From Deltaproteobacteria bacterium (GTDB lineage Bacteria; Myxococcota_A; Polyangia; Polyangiales; Ga0077539): a stretch of DNA of 64,000 nt. Every line of letters begins with the position of its first letter. Positions within the stretch are counted from its first letter, which is position 1. Shown in pieces: positions 34,094 through 43,828 of this stretch. The DNA is taken from assembly GCA_030694465.1 (NCBI GenBank), contig JAUXYJ010000094.1, positions 51,286-115,285 on the forward strand, given 5' to 3'. The notes beneath the pieces are model-generated. The model was given only the letters and a program-made list of their open reading frames with translations, did not search any database and was not told the DNA's origin. The translations under genes and the position numbers were made by a program.

Positions 34094-36411
34094 TGAGGGT
34101 CCTCGATGGGTGCATGCGCGAGGTGGGTCACAAAGAAGTCTGCGACGCGGGCATAGAGGCGTTCGGTCACGACGGGGTCCGGGACCAGATGCGTAAAGCC
34201 CACGAGCGACAACATCTCGTGCTGTCGCCCTGCCCTAAAGAGCGCGTCGGCCAACCGCGCGCTGTGTGTGTAGTACACATTGTCGTCCGCGGTCCCGTGT
34301 ACGAGCAAGAGCGGGCGACGCAGGGCCTCGGCGCCGGTGAGCAACGAAGCGCGGTCATACGCAGCGCTCTCGCGATCGGGAAGGCCCATGTAGCGCTCGG
34401 TATAGTGCGTGTCGTAGTCGCGCCAGTCGGTCACTGGTGCACCTGCCACTGCGGCGTGAAACACATCGGGTCGACGTAGCACTGTGAGGGCCGAGAGATA
34501 GCCCCCAAACGACCAGCCGTAGACACCGACGCGCGAGAGGTCCATTTCGGGGACCGAAGCGCCAAGGGCCCGCAGCGCGTCGACGTGCTCTTGGAGTGGT
34601 GTGTCGCCGAGGCGCCCTCGAAGTGAGCGCTCCCATTCGCGGCCTCGAAAGGGCGTACCGCGGCCATCGATCGCCACGACGATGAAGCCATGATCCGCGA
34701 GCCACTGGTTAAACGCGTAGCGGTGCCTCGCGCTGGTCACAACGCGCGAATGCGGGCCTCCGTACACCGCGTCAATCACTGGGTATTTTAGCGTCGGATC
34801 GAAATTGCGTGGGCGCACGATCGCTGTGCGCCACTGCGACTCGCCCACGGTGCGAAGCTCGACGCGGGGCTCGTTGGTTGGCTCTTCGGCGAGTGAAGGG
34901 ATGGGCGCGACCAACGCACCTGCGCCTGTCTCGAGCTGCCAGACGCGCGCGTGGGCGAGCGCCAAAACCGTGTGCGCACGGGCTGCCCCGCCGGGCGCTA
35001 CGATCACCTCGTGCTCGGCGGCGCCGCGGGTCACCTGCTCGCTGATTCCCGTGGCGATTTGCACGCGAAACACGTGTGTCTCGGTGGGCTCTTCGCCTCC
35101 AGAGACCCACGCGATGCCCAGCCCTGCGTCGAGCGAAATGAGCGAGCGATAGCGTGTGTCAGCCCCGAGCGTGCGGACCAGCGCGCCGCTCGCGCTCCGG
35201 AGCTCGAGCGTAGACTGCCCACTGCGCTCACTGCTCCAGAGAAACCCCGTGCCGTCGGCGAGCCACCGCGGCATCTCAGGGTCGAGGTTGACCCAGGCGT
35301 CATCGCGCTCGACGTGCAAGGGTGTGATCGCCCCGGTGGTGGGGTTGACACTGCACACGTGCGACTGAGTCTGCGTGCGATTTTGCAGCACAATTGTCAA
35401 CGGCGCGTTTGCGCTCCAGACCACCTTGGCGAGGTACGGCAGCGCCTCTCGGTCCCACTGAACGTTCACCGCGGTGGGGCGCGCGGGTCTTCGAGCCACG
35501 GTCGGAGCAGCGACGCGCCAGATCTCGAGGCTCACCGTGGCGTTGGTGCGCCCGGCGCGAGGATAGCGGTTGCGTTCAAGCGCTTGCTCGGGGTGTGTGG
35601 GATCGAAGACACCCAGCAGCTCGACTGCGTTTTCGTCGGTGCGTTGCACCACCAGAGACTGGCTATCGGGCGACCACCAGTAGCCCTCGCTGCGGTCCAT
35701 TTCTTCTTGCGCGACGAACTCGGCGAGGCCATGCGAGATCCCAGGGCCTGCGGGCGTCGTGACCCGATGCTCGCGCGACGTCGCGAGCTCGGTGACATAC
35801 ACTTCGCCGCCTCGAACGCAGGCGATCATGCGTCCGTCGGGCGAAAACCTGCTGTCCACACAGGGGGTCTGTTCGGTCGAAGCGAGCTCACGCGCGACCC
35901 CTGTCTGAGCATTCACGAGGTAGCGCTTTCCCGACAGGGGAATGAGCAGCGTGGCGCCATCGTGAGAGAGCTCGTACGACGTGATCCCGCGGCCCGTCTG
36001 TCGCTGTCGCTCGCGTCGTGCGCGCTCTTCTGCGGTGAGATTCTCTTGGGCGCCGTGGAGGATCGTGTCCGCCGTCACAAGCACCCGCGCTTCACCCGTG
36101 CGCGCGTTCTGGATCCACAGATCTCGCACGGCGCTACGCGCAGCAGAGCGCAAGAAATACAGCGTCGATCCATCCGGCGAGAACTTCATCCGGCTCGGAG
36201 CCCCGAGGCCATAGCGCCCTGTCGCGCTCCACTGCGTCAGAAACTGCGTGCTCTGCCGCGACGGTCGGGCAAACACTTCGCGAGGTGCAGTTGTCACCTG
36301 CGACGGCTGCTGCATCGCAGTAGGTGTCGATTGGATCGGCATGGGGCGCGAGGCGCACGCGACCAACACCCCCCACACGAGCGACGAGGAGCGGGCGAAG
36401 AGTCTGTTCAT
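34090..36411 (-). CDS. DPP4-type prolyl oligopeptidase (S9B), lipoprotein
   Basis: 773 residues, signal with lipobox VACAS, so anchored in the envelope. The N-terminal part is an eight-bladed propeller that carries the double Glu motif in EFVAQEEMDRSEGYWWSPDS, which binds the free N-terminus of substrates in DPP4 enzymes. The C-terminal alpha/beta hydrolase domain has the nucleophile GWSFGGY (about 635), the Asp in HGTADDNV (about 707) and the His in GFTHL (about 738), so the triad is complete. It should remove N-terminal dipeptides, typically Xaa-Pro, from peptides. It diverges from the GHKL ATPase gene across 92 bases. Confidence 0.93.
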   Translation of the reverse strand: MNRLFARSSSLVWGVLVACASRPMPIQSTPTAMQQPSQVTTAPREVFARPSRQSTQFLTQWSATGRYGLGAPSRMKFSPDGSTLYFLRSAARSAVRDLWIQNARTGEARVLVTADTILHGAQENLTAEERARRERQRQTGRGITSYELSHDGATLLIPLSGKRYLVNAQTGVARELASTEQTPCVDSRFSPDGRMIACVRGGEVYVTELATSREHRVTTPAGPGISHGLAEFVAQEEMDRSEGYWWSPDSQSLVVQRTDENAVELLGVFDPTHPEQALERNRYPRAGRTNATVSLEIWRVAAPTVARRPARPTAVNVQWDREALPYLAKVVWSANAPLTIVLQNRTQTQSHVCSVNPTTGAITPLHVERDDAWVNLDPEMPRWLADGTGFLWSSERSGQSTLELRSASGALVRTLGADTRYRSLISLDAGLGIAWVSGGEEPTETHVFRVQIATGISEQVTRGAAEHEVIVAPGGAARAHTVLALAHARVWQLETGAGALVAPIPSLAEEPTNEPRVELRTVGESQWRTAIVRPRNFDPTLKYPVIDAVYGGPHSRVVTSARHRYAFNQWLADHGFIVVAIDGRGTPFRGREWERSLRGRLGDTPLQEHVDALRALGASVPEMDLSRVGVYGWSFGGYLSALTVLRRPDVFHAAVAGAPVTDWRDYDTHYTERYMGLPDRESAAYDRASLLTGAEALRRPLLLVHGTADDNVYYTHSARLADALFRAGRQHEMLSLVGFTHLVPDPVVTERLYARVADFFVTHLAHAPIEDPQ

Positions 36412-36503
36412 TTGAGCTCCGATTTATCACAGCCTGGGGACAGACGAGATCACTGCTTTCGACAGAGCGCACGACGTAGACTCAGCCGCACAGAGGGCTC
36501 GCC

Positions 36504-38159
36504 ATGGTGTTTAGAAAAAGTGCACAGCGCGACGAGAGAGAGCTCTCGGTCTCAGACGCAGTCAAAGACGCGGTCGGTCATATGGTCAGGCAATTTGCAG
36601 ACCCTATGGCGTTTTACCGCGAGCTCGTTCAGAACAGCATCGACGCGGACGCGAGCGCGATTGACGTGCGGCTTCGATATGACCGCGAAGAGCGCGCGCT
36701 CTCGGTCTCGGTCAGCGACGACGGCGCGGGCATGAGCCTCGAGATCATCGAGCGACAGCTGCTGGTCTTGTTTCGGTCGTCCAAGGACAAAGACCCGACG
36801 AAGATCGGCAAGTTTGGCGTGGGATTTTTCTCGATCTTCGCGGTGGAGCCTTCACTCGTTCGCGTAGACACCTCGACGGGCGAGCCGGGCGCAGGGCTGC
36901 GCTTAGAGCTCCGTCGAGACTACACCTACGAGGTGACCGAGCGCCCCGCCACGCGAGGCACCACGCTCACGCTCGTGCTCAACGCGAGCCACGGCGAAGC
37001 GCGCGCGTTTGTCGAGCGCTCGGTCACCGCGCTCGATCGCTGGTGCCCCTACGTCGCCATCGCGCTGAGCGTGCACTCAAGCGTCGACGGAGCCGAGGTC
37101 AGCAAGCGAATGGACAGGCCATTTGATCAACCCGAGGAGGGCGTCCTGCACCTGACCGAGCCCCAAGCGCGCTTCGCATTGCAGGCCAGTGAGCGCCCCA
37201 TCGCGCGGTTCTACAAGCGTGGGATCTTGCTCTACGAGACAGGGGATGTCCTGGTGCAGGGGGTCTCGATCCGCGTCGAGTCCAACGCGCTGATGCACAC
37301 GGTCTCGCGAGACAACATCCGCCGCGACAACGCGTTTGATCAGATCGTTCGCAGCGCCAATCGCATCGCGAGAGATCAACTCGCGCCGCTCCACATGGGC
37401 AACACCGTGCGCGCGATGTGCGACGCCTGGGACGGCAAAGTGTGCCTCGGTGAGCAAGCCGCGAGTCGTGCAGCGAAGCTTCTGCAACAGCTCTGCGCGA
37501 TGCTCGGCCCCGACGCGCCGCTGCCGCTTCCCCTCTGTCACTCTGCACCCGACGAGGCCGTGCGGATCGCTAAACCGAGCAGCATCCGCTACTGGGCCAA
37601 TCACAGCGACGCGCTCACGGCGGGGCTCGCGATGCGCGGCGAGTCGGTCTTGGCAGCCCACGCGCTTGGCGACGCACACGAAGACACGCTCCGTGGGCTC
37701 TACGGAGCACACGCAATCGACGTTCACGAGTATTTTATCTGCCTCAGCGTGCTCTCCGAAGACTCGCTCGACGACGACCAGACGGTGCTCTTGCACCGCG
37801 TCCGCGCGCTGTTGGCGGAGGTCGGGATCGCTTCGGTGTACCTGGTCCGCTGGACCGGCGTAGGCGCCGAGCGGCTGTATTGCGCAGTGCGCGAGGGTGA
37901 GGTCGATGCGAGCGACCGGGGCGTGGTCCTCGCACCGAGCGCGATCGAGCAGAAGCTGTTTGCGCTCTTGCGCAACCGCGCATGCATGATCCACACGGCT
38001 CATCGCGATTATCTCAACGCGCTCAAGCTCGCAAAGCGAGACCCTGCGCTCGCCGCCCTCACGCTCTCAAGGCTGCTCGTTGTGCACGCCGAGAAGCTCG
38101 ACGCACGCCGTGATCGCGCCCTCTTCGAAGCGTTTGTCCGGGGAGAAACCGGCCGATGA
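36504..38159 (+). CDS. HSP90-like GHKL ATPase
   Basis: 551 residues. The Bergerat ATP site is complete: N box RELVQNSIDADAS (catalytic Glu40, Asn44), G1 box DDGAGM (72-77), G2 box GKFGVGFFS (102-110) and the Thr loop TRGTTLTL (150-157). After it comes a segment like the HSP90 middle domain: LVQGVSIRVESNALMHTVSR (about 251-270), where HSP90 has a V(D/S)SxDLPLNxSR stretch. Residues beyond about 300 are helical and unlike HtpG, and the protein is shorter than HtpG (about 620). It overlaps the giant downstream gene by four bases (ATGA), so the two are made together. ATP-driven conformational change is expected; the client is unknown. Confidence 0.85.
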   Translation: MVFRKSAQRDERELSVSDAVKDAVGHMVRQFADPMAFYRELVQNSIDADASAIDVRLRYDREERALSVSVSDDGAGMSLEIIERQLLVLFRSSKDKDPTKIGKFGVGFFSIFAVEPSLVRVDTSTGEPGAGLRLELRRDYTYEVTERPATRGTTLTLVLNASHGEARAFVERSVTALDRWCPYVAIALSVHSSVDGAEVSKRMDRPFDQPEEGVLHLTEPQARFALQASERPIARFYKRGILLYETGDVLVQGVSIRVESNALMHTVSRDNIRRDNAFDQIVRSANRIARDQLAPLHMGNTVRAMCDAWDGKVCLGEQAASRAAKLLQQLCAMLGPDAPLPLPLCHSAPDEAVRIAKPSSIRYWANHSDALTAGLAMRGESVLAAHALGDAHEDTLRGLYGAHAIDVHEYFICLSVLSEDSLDDDQTVLLHRVRALLAEVGIASVYLVRWTGVGAERLYCAVREGEVDASDRGVVLAPSAIEQKLFALLRNRACMIHTAHRDYLNALKLAKRDPALAALTLSRLLVVHAEKLDARRDRALFEAFVRGETGR

Positions 38160-41100
38160 GTGACCTCAGGAGAGCCCCCGGAGAGAGAGCCGTCTTGGCG
38201 CGAGGCACCGTCGGCGTGGATCCCAAAGCGGCCATCGCCAAACTGCGTGAGTACATGCTCACAGACCCAAGCCTCTACGTCGCAGAGCTCGTGCGCGCGA
38301 TGATCGAGCTCGGCGCTACGCGGATCGAGGTCGACAACGACGCGGACGACTTTGTGCTTACCGCGGATTTGGGCGACAAGCCGCCGCCTGAGGGACAAGA
38401 GCTCACGCGGCTGCTTGAGCAGCTCTTTGCGACCAACACCCAGGCGCTGCGGTTGATGGCGATCGCGACCAACACAGCCCTCGGGATGCGGCCCAAATTT
38501 ATCGACTGGTACATCCGCCGTGACGCGACGAGCCCCACAGAGCGCGTGCGATTTGTCAGCTTAGATCCCAACGACGAGCCCTCGCTCGACGGCGCGCTGA
38601 GCCAGGTCGCGGCGCCCTCGGGGATGGGTGCTCCTGCCATTCGCGTGCACGTGCAAGAGCGGTTTGGACCGGGCGTGCTCCGCGAGTGGTTTGGGCAGAC
38701 GGCCGAGACGCGTGTGCTCACCGAGCGTTGCGCGCGCGTGAGCGTGCCGCTCGTGTGGCGCAGAGACCAGAAGCCGATCGTCAAGTCGCCCCAAGAGACA
38801 GCCTTGGCGACCACGGCGCTGGGCAACAAGTTGGACGGCTCGATGTCGCTCTCACCGCGGTTTTCTTCTGAGAATTCGCTGCTCGAATGCTACGAGCTCT
38901 CGGTGCTTCTCTCGCGTGAGTCGCTCTGGAGTCGCCCAGCGTTTCGGGGCTTGACGGTGCGCGTGAACGAGCGTGCGCTCCCTACCAACGTCTCACGCTC
39001 GCAGGTGGACCTCGCGACGCCCTTTGGGCGCAGCCTCAACCGCGCGATGATCGACGCCCGCAGTGCGCTCCTCGGCGAAGTGCTCAAAGCGCTGGATGGG
39101 CCGCACAGCGACGAGGCCGCGTCGGTGCTCCGCGCGCTGCTCCTCGCCCAAGCGGGCGAACAATGGAAGTCTATTTTATCTAGCAAAAATCCAAGCGAAG
39201 AAGATCGCGCGCTCCTCCCAGTGATCCGAGCCAAGATCATCCCCATGATCACCGGCGCACGAGAGAGTCTCGCGCATCTTGCGTCGCTAAGCGAAGGGAG
39301 CGTTCTCGCGCACCGCGAGCCTCTGGGACACAAGGGCGAGCACGCCGCGTGGCTCAGCCACGTCGTGCATGTCGGTCGCGACCCAGTGATCGCAGCCCTC
39401 GTGGATCCACTCGGACCGGGCGACGCCGCCGTAGCGTTTGCGCACGCCGCACAGGCCCACGAGCGCAAGCAGAGGTTCTTGTCGTTTGAGCCTCGCAAAC
39501 CGAGGCTCGCCGGGCGCGAAAAACAAGACCTCTTGCGCATCGCGCTCGGTTCAGAGACGACCCAAGAGACGCCTCACCTACGCGAAGCGCTGGCCGTGAT
39601 CACGACCGAGCACCCAGTGCTCGGCGAGCTCGAGGGCGAGCTCGTGATCGCGCTGCCGAGCGGCGGCGAGAACGCCGAGGGCTACCTCGAGATCACCGTG
39701 TTTGTTGACGGTCGGCCGCTGCCCAGCCTTCGCCGAAAGTCCCAGTATTTTTCGCTGAGGGCGGCTGTTTCACACAGTCAATTTGCAGCTAACTCGGATT
39801 TTTCGGGTCCGCTTGAGGACAAGACCGTGGCCGTGGTCGAGCGTGCGCTCATCGCGCTCGCAGAGCACGCCCTGCGCTTCGCCACGCTGCAGCTCTGCGA
39901 CCCCGACAAGGTGGCTGCTGACGATCAACGTGTGCACTGGGTGCTCGCGAGCGCTGCCCGCCTCGAAGCCTCCGAGCGCGGGCGGTTTTTGCGCTCAGTG
40001 TTGCTTCAGTGCAACGAGCAGCGCGGCGCAAGCACAGCACGACGCTTGATCAACGCATTGCTCGAGGCGAGCCCCTCGCTTCTCACCGAGAACCTCTTTG
40101 TGTGCGCCAATCGCAGCGCCGTAAGCCTCGGCACGCTGCGCGCTTCTTACAAGCAGTTTGGCGCGCTGCTCACGGTCTCTCGGTACTTCGCGATCACGCA
40201 CCCGACCGCTCCGGTGGTTCTGCTCTCGAACCCACGCGCCGCCTCGCTCGTGACGCTCTTGGTTGAGGCAAGCTCCTTGATCGACTACGCCCCCTGGGCG
40301 GCGAGTACGCGAAAGCGCATCGAGCGCGAGAACGCCGACTTGCAGCTCTCGATCACCCACGGAGACGTGCAAGCGGTGGCCTCGCTCGTGCCAAAGTCAG
40401 CTTATTTGCACGCGCATCATCGAGGGCTCCCATCGTCGGCGCAGGCGCTCTTGGGTGAGCTCGGAGCGATCGAGCTGTGGCTTGAAGACCCCGCGATGAT
40501 CCCTCGCACTACGACAGCCTTCGCGCTCGAATGGCTGGGTCAAGAGGCGCGGCATGTCGTGCGCGAGGCTTCGTTTGACCTGCTCTCGGCGCTCGTGGAC
40601 CATCTCTCTGGGCGCTCGCCGTCGGCTCAGAAATTTGCACGTAAGCCAGGCCCTGTTCACGACACCGAGCTTGTGTTTGTGCTGTCTAGCGTCGCGCGAC
40701 TGCGGGCCCTCAAAGAGCCTCGGCTCCGAGGCGTCCTCGCAAACATCGACCCAGCAGCCCTCCTTAGCGCTTGCGAGGCGCTCCCGTTGATCGCCGTACG
40801 CACAGCGCAAGGCGCGAGACGCGAGACCCTCCAGCAGCTCCACATGCGTGCCCAACGCGGCCCCTTGGTAGCACTCACAAGCGCCCCAGAAGACATTGAC
40901 TACGACAGCACGTTTGAGCCGCTGATCATGGCGCGCGGCGAGCTCGAAGCGTTGGTGTCGGCGGTGCTCAACGTTCGCATCGCGGCCAGCGACGACACGC
41001 TCGCGGCGAGACGCGTTGCGCGCCAGACTCGCATCGCGCGCGAGAACTTCGCTCAAAAGCCCCAGATCGAGGCCGACGATTTTAAAGCGCTCGGACCGAT

Positions 41101-43828
41101 CGATGTGGTTGAGGTCTCAGGAAAAAACTATCGCGCGTTCGTCGCGTTGTTGCCTGCGACAGGGCCCACGCATGTCGAAGTACTCGTCGACAACCGCGTG
41201 GCGATTCGCACGAAAATCAACGACAGCCTCGCGGACTACGGGCTGCTCGTGCGCATCACGTTTGACGACGACGGCAAGAGCGTGACCCCGTCGCTCGATG
41301 CGCTGACAGACAGAGCGCGTGGAGTCTTGGCCATCGCGGTGAAGAAGGCGCTCGCCAAGCTGGTGCTCCGAGCCGCCAAGCGCGCAAACACCGAGACGGA
41401 TCCGGGACCCAGCGTGCTCAATCTTGTCGTGCGCTATTGTGCGGGCGACGGTCGCGTGGACGAAGCGATGCGTCAAGCGCTCATGCGTGCACCGCTTTGG
41501 CCTGCGATTCCCCAGGAGATCGCGAGCATCGCGGACTGCTCCACGCACGGTCGCGGTCGGCTCCTTGTCGTCGAGGCGCGAGACTGGCAGTGGATCGCTG
41601 CGCAAAAGGGCGAGACCGATCCGGTCGCGATCGTGTTGCCGACGTACGGACCCACAGAGGTCAAACGTGAGCGCGAGACCCGCAAGCTCTGGCTCGACGC
41701 GCTCAAGAACATCAGCGGGCTCGCGACCCGCGACGCGACCCACGAGCTGAGCGTGCTGCAGAGCGCGAGACAGCTGCTCCGTGATTCAAAGGACACCGTA
41801 AAGCTTGAGGGTGACCCGCCGAGCCCCTCGCTCGCCGGTCGCCTCGAAGATTACGACGCGAAGCTCGGTGTGGGTGCCCTCTGGGTGATCCCCGAGACGG
41901 ACAAGCCGCAGATGGTGATCACCGTCTTTGCGGGAGGGCGCACAGCGCAGACGGTCAAGTTGCCCTCGCCCATCGCGCTCAGGGTGGCGATCGAGTCGAC
42001 GCTGTTTCACGCGTCGGCAGTGAAAGAAAATGACCTCCCCGATGCAGTGCGGCAGCGGCTGCTGATCGTCGCGCGACAGATCATTCTCAAGGCGTTTAAG
42101 AAGAGCGCGGCGCTGCCAAGCTGGTCTGTCGTTGCGCAGCGCTGGGCCCTCGCGACCGGCGGAAAGCTCGACACCTCGTTGCGCGCGCTCACCCTCTGGA
42201 CCGACAGCACCGGTGAGCCCATGTCCCTCGATGACATGGACGCGCAACAGCGAACACTCGCGTTTGTGCGGTACACCACGAGCGACACGCCCATGACGCC
42301 CCTGGACGCGTCCCGTCGCGTGGTCCGGGTCACCCAACGCGAAGCCGATTGGCTCGGCGCGCATCGCGCGGTGACCGACTACACCGAGACGCTCACGCTT
42401 CAGCAAAAAGCGATCGCGCGCAGAGCGCTTGCGCCCGCGAATAAGATCACTATTGTCAGCAAATTTACAGACGTATTGCACACTGTGGCGCTGACCGTAT
42501 CCGAGCATGGCTACGAGGGCGCGATTCAGCTGCTGCAGTCCAGACCCAAGGGGCGCGCGAGCCTTGAGCTCTGGCATCAGCGCCGACCGCTGTGCACAGT
42601 GGACATCGAGTCGCCATGGCCCGCCGTCATCGCCGTCGACGCCTCCGAGCTCACCCTCAACGAAGACGAGAGCGCGCCAGTCGAAGATCGCCCAACGCAG
42701 CGCATGCGGGCCGACTTGTATGCGCTCGTGCGAGGCGCGATCGAGCAGCGCTTTGTCGCGCCTCCCGAGGGACAGTCGTTGAGCGCGATCCGAGTCGAGC
42801 GCGCGGGCTCTCCGGCGCTATCGAAGGGGCAGAGCCTCGCGGTCGGGATGCTATGGCTTGCCAAAGACGCTGGCGCGCGCGGGACGCTTCGAGTGAGAAT
42901 CCACGAAGAATCCCGTGAAATTGTAGTCAATACGCGAAGCGCTTCGGGCCGAAAAGAGCAAGACATCCTGCCCGTGTTTGGCGAGCTTTGGGTCCGCGGA
43001 GACCTCTTCACCGCAGACTCACGGGAGCTCATCACAAACATTGTCGCCTGGGGCTACCGCGCGCTGCTCGCACAAGCGCTCAGCACAACGCTCACCGACG
43101 AGCCAACAAGGGTCACCCACGGCGTCCGCGCTGCGCTGGGATCGCACCTGGTGAGCGAGCCTCTGGTCAAGTTTGCACGGGACACGCTCTTGCCCAACAG
43201 CGCGACTTCGCTAGAGCATTTGCAGGCGCAGCTCAACAATGGCGAATCACTCACGTACGCCCTTGACGACGACCCCGCCGACGCGATCCGGCAGCGCATG
43301 GTCGTGGTGCGCCAAGAGGTCCCGTGGCAGGCGCTCTTACGCGAGCACGCCAAGCTTGGCGAGCGCCGCGTGTCTCTGCCGACACCGGTCGAGGCCAAGG
43401 TCGCCATGGTGCCCAGCGAGCCCGCAGTGAGCGCACGAGTCCAGGCGAATCCAACTGCGAAAAAGCAGCTCGATTCGGCGGTGGTGTCGTCGATTCACAA
43501 AGTGCTGACAACCAACGCACTGGGCTACCAAGTGCTGTTGGTCTTGCGGGCGAGCGACGTCTCGTCCGAGCACTTGGCTGCCGTTGACGAGAGCGACGCG
43601 CGGGCGCCCGACGAGCTGGTCGTCTACGACGGAAAGACCCTGCGAGCGACGATCTTTCTACGCCACCCGCTCGCCGCTGAAATGAACGTCTGGCCCGAGC
43701 CCGCGCGCCGCGACAAGGTCTTGGCCATGGCCGTCCTGGGCGCGATGAACCGGGTCCGCGCACAGTTCACCGACCAAGACGAAGCGCGCGTCTTGTCACG
43801 AATGCTCGACTGTTTTGGTCGCAGTTAG
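38156..43828 (+). CDS. 1890-residue protein with degenerate HSP90-like N-terminus
   Basis: Cytoplasmic by appearance: no signal or membrane segment. Residues 44-59 (ELVRAMIELGATRIEV) align without gaps to the N box of the preceding ATPase, with the key Asn replaced by Ala48; no G1 or G2 glycine box follows, so ATP binding is probably lost. Near 275-285, ALPTNVSRSQVDL matches the HSP90 middle-domain segment. The rest alternates helical regions with a beta-rich module of the form GxLxV.xxGR that I see near residues 508, 988, 1237, 1452, 1562 and 1790. It looks like a scaffold partner of the upstream ATPase. The stop overlaps the convergent CoA-transferase stop. No named family is recognised beyond the N-terminal similarity. 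Confidence 0.75.
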   Translation: MSDLRRAPGERAVLARGTVGVDPKAAIAKLREYMLTDPSLYVAELVRAMIELGATRIEVDNDADDFVLTADLGDKPPPEGQELTRLLEQLFATNTQALRLMAIATNTALGMRPKFIDWYIRRDATSPTERVRFVSLDPNDEPSLDGALSQVAAPSGMGAPAIRVHVQERFGPGVLREWFGQTAETRVLTERCARVSVPLVWRRDQKPIVKSPQETALATTALGNKLDGSMSLSPRFSSENSLLECYELSVLLSRESLWSRPAFRGLTVRVNERALPTNVSRSQVDLATPFGRSLNRAMIDARSALLGEVLKALDGPHSDEAASVLRALLLAQAGEQWKSILSSKNPSEEDRALLPVIRAKIIPMITGARESLAHLASLSEGSVLAHREPLGHKGEHAAWLSHVVHVGRDPVIAALVDPLGPGDAAVAFAHAAQAHERKQRFLSFEPRKPRLAGREKQDLLRIALGSETTQETPHLREALAVITTEHPVLGELEGELVIALPSGGENAEGYLEITVFVDGRPLPSLRRKSQYFSLRAAVSHSQFAANSDFSGPLEDKTVAVVERALIALAEHALRFATLQLCDPDKVAADDQRVHWVLASAARLEASERGRFLRSVLLQCNEQRGASTARRLINALLEASPSLLTENLFVCANRSAVSLGTLRASYKQFGALLTVSRYFAITHPTAPVVLLSNPRAASLVTLLVEASSLIDYAPWAASTRKRIERENADLQLSITHGDVQAVASLVPKSAYLHAHHRGLPSSAQALLGELGAIELWLEDPAMIPRTTTAFALEWLGQEARHVVREASFDLLSALVDHLSGRSPSAQKFARKPGPVHDTELVFVLSSVARLRALKEPRLRGVLANIDPAALLSACEALPLIAVRTAQGARRETLQQLHMRAQRGPLVALTSAPEDIDYDSTFEPLIMARGELEALVSAVLNVRIAASDDTLAARRVARQTRIARENFAQKPQIEADDFKALGPIDVVEVSGKNYRAFVALLPATGPTHVEVLVDNRVAIRTKINDSLADYGLLVRITFDDDGKSVTPSLDALTDRARGVLAIAVKKALAKLVLRAAKRANTETDPGPSVLNLVVRYCAGDGRVDEAMRQALMRAPLWPAIPQEIASIADCSTHGRGRLLVVEARDWQWIAAQKGETDPVAIVLPTYGPTEVKRERETRKLWLDALKNISGLATRDATHELSVLQSARQLLRDSKDTVKLEGDPPSPSLAGRLEDYDAKLGVGALWVIPETDKPQMVITVFAGGRTAQTVKLPSPIALRVAIESTLFHASAVKENDLPDAVRQRLLIVARQIILKAFKKSAALPSWSVVAQRWALATGGKLDTSLRALTLWTDSTGEPMSLDDMDAQQRTLAFVRYTTSDTPMTPLDASRRVVRVTQREADWLGAHRAVTDYTETLTLQQKAIARRALAPANKITIVSKFTDVLHTVALTVSEHGYEGAIQLLQSRPKGRASLELWHQRRPLCTVDIESPWPAVIAVDASELTLNEDESAPVEDRPTQRMRADLYALVRGAIEQRFVAPPEGQSLSAIRVERAGSPALSKGQSLAVGMLWLAKDAGARGTLRVRIHEESREIVVNTRSASGRKEQDILPVFGELWVRGDLFTADSRELITNIVAWGYRALLAQALSTTLTDEPTRVTHGVRAALGSHLVSEPLVKFARDTLLPNSATSLEHLQAQLNNGESLTYALDDDPADAIRQRMVVVRQEVPWQALLREHAKLGERRVSLPTPVEAKVAMVPSEPAVSARVQANPTAKKQLDSAVVSSIHKVLTTNALGYQVLLVLRASDVSSEHLAAVDESDARAPDELVVYDGKTLRATIFLRHPLAAEMNVWPEPARRDKVLAMAVLGAMNRVRAQFTDQDEARVLSRMLDCFGRS

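Noticed and set aside
34951..36735. 594-codon plus-strand open frame opposite the DPP4-type peptidase
   Set aside because: Composition is typical of an antisense shadow and it runs through the peptidase gene and the divergent promoter.
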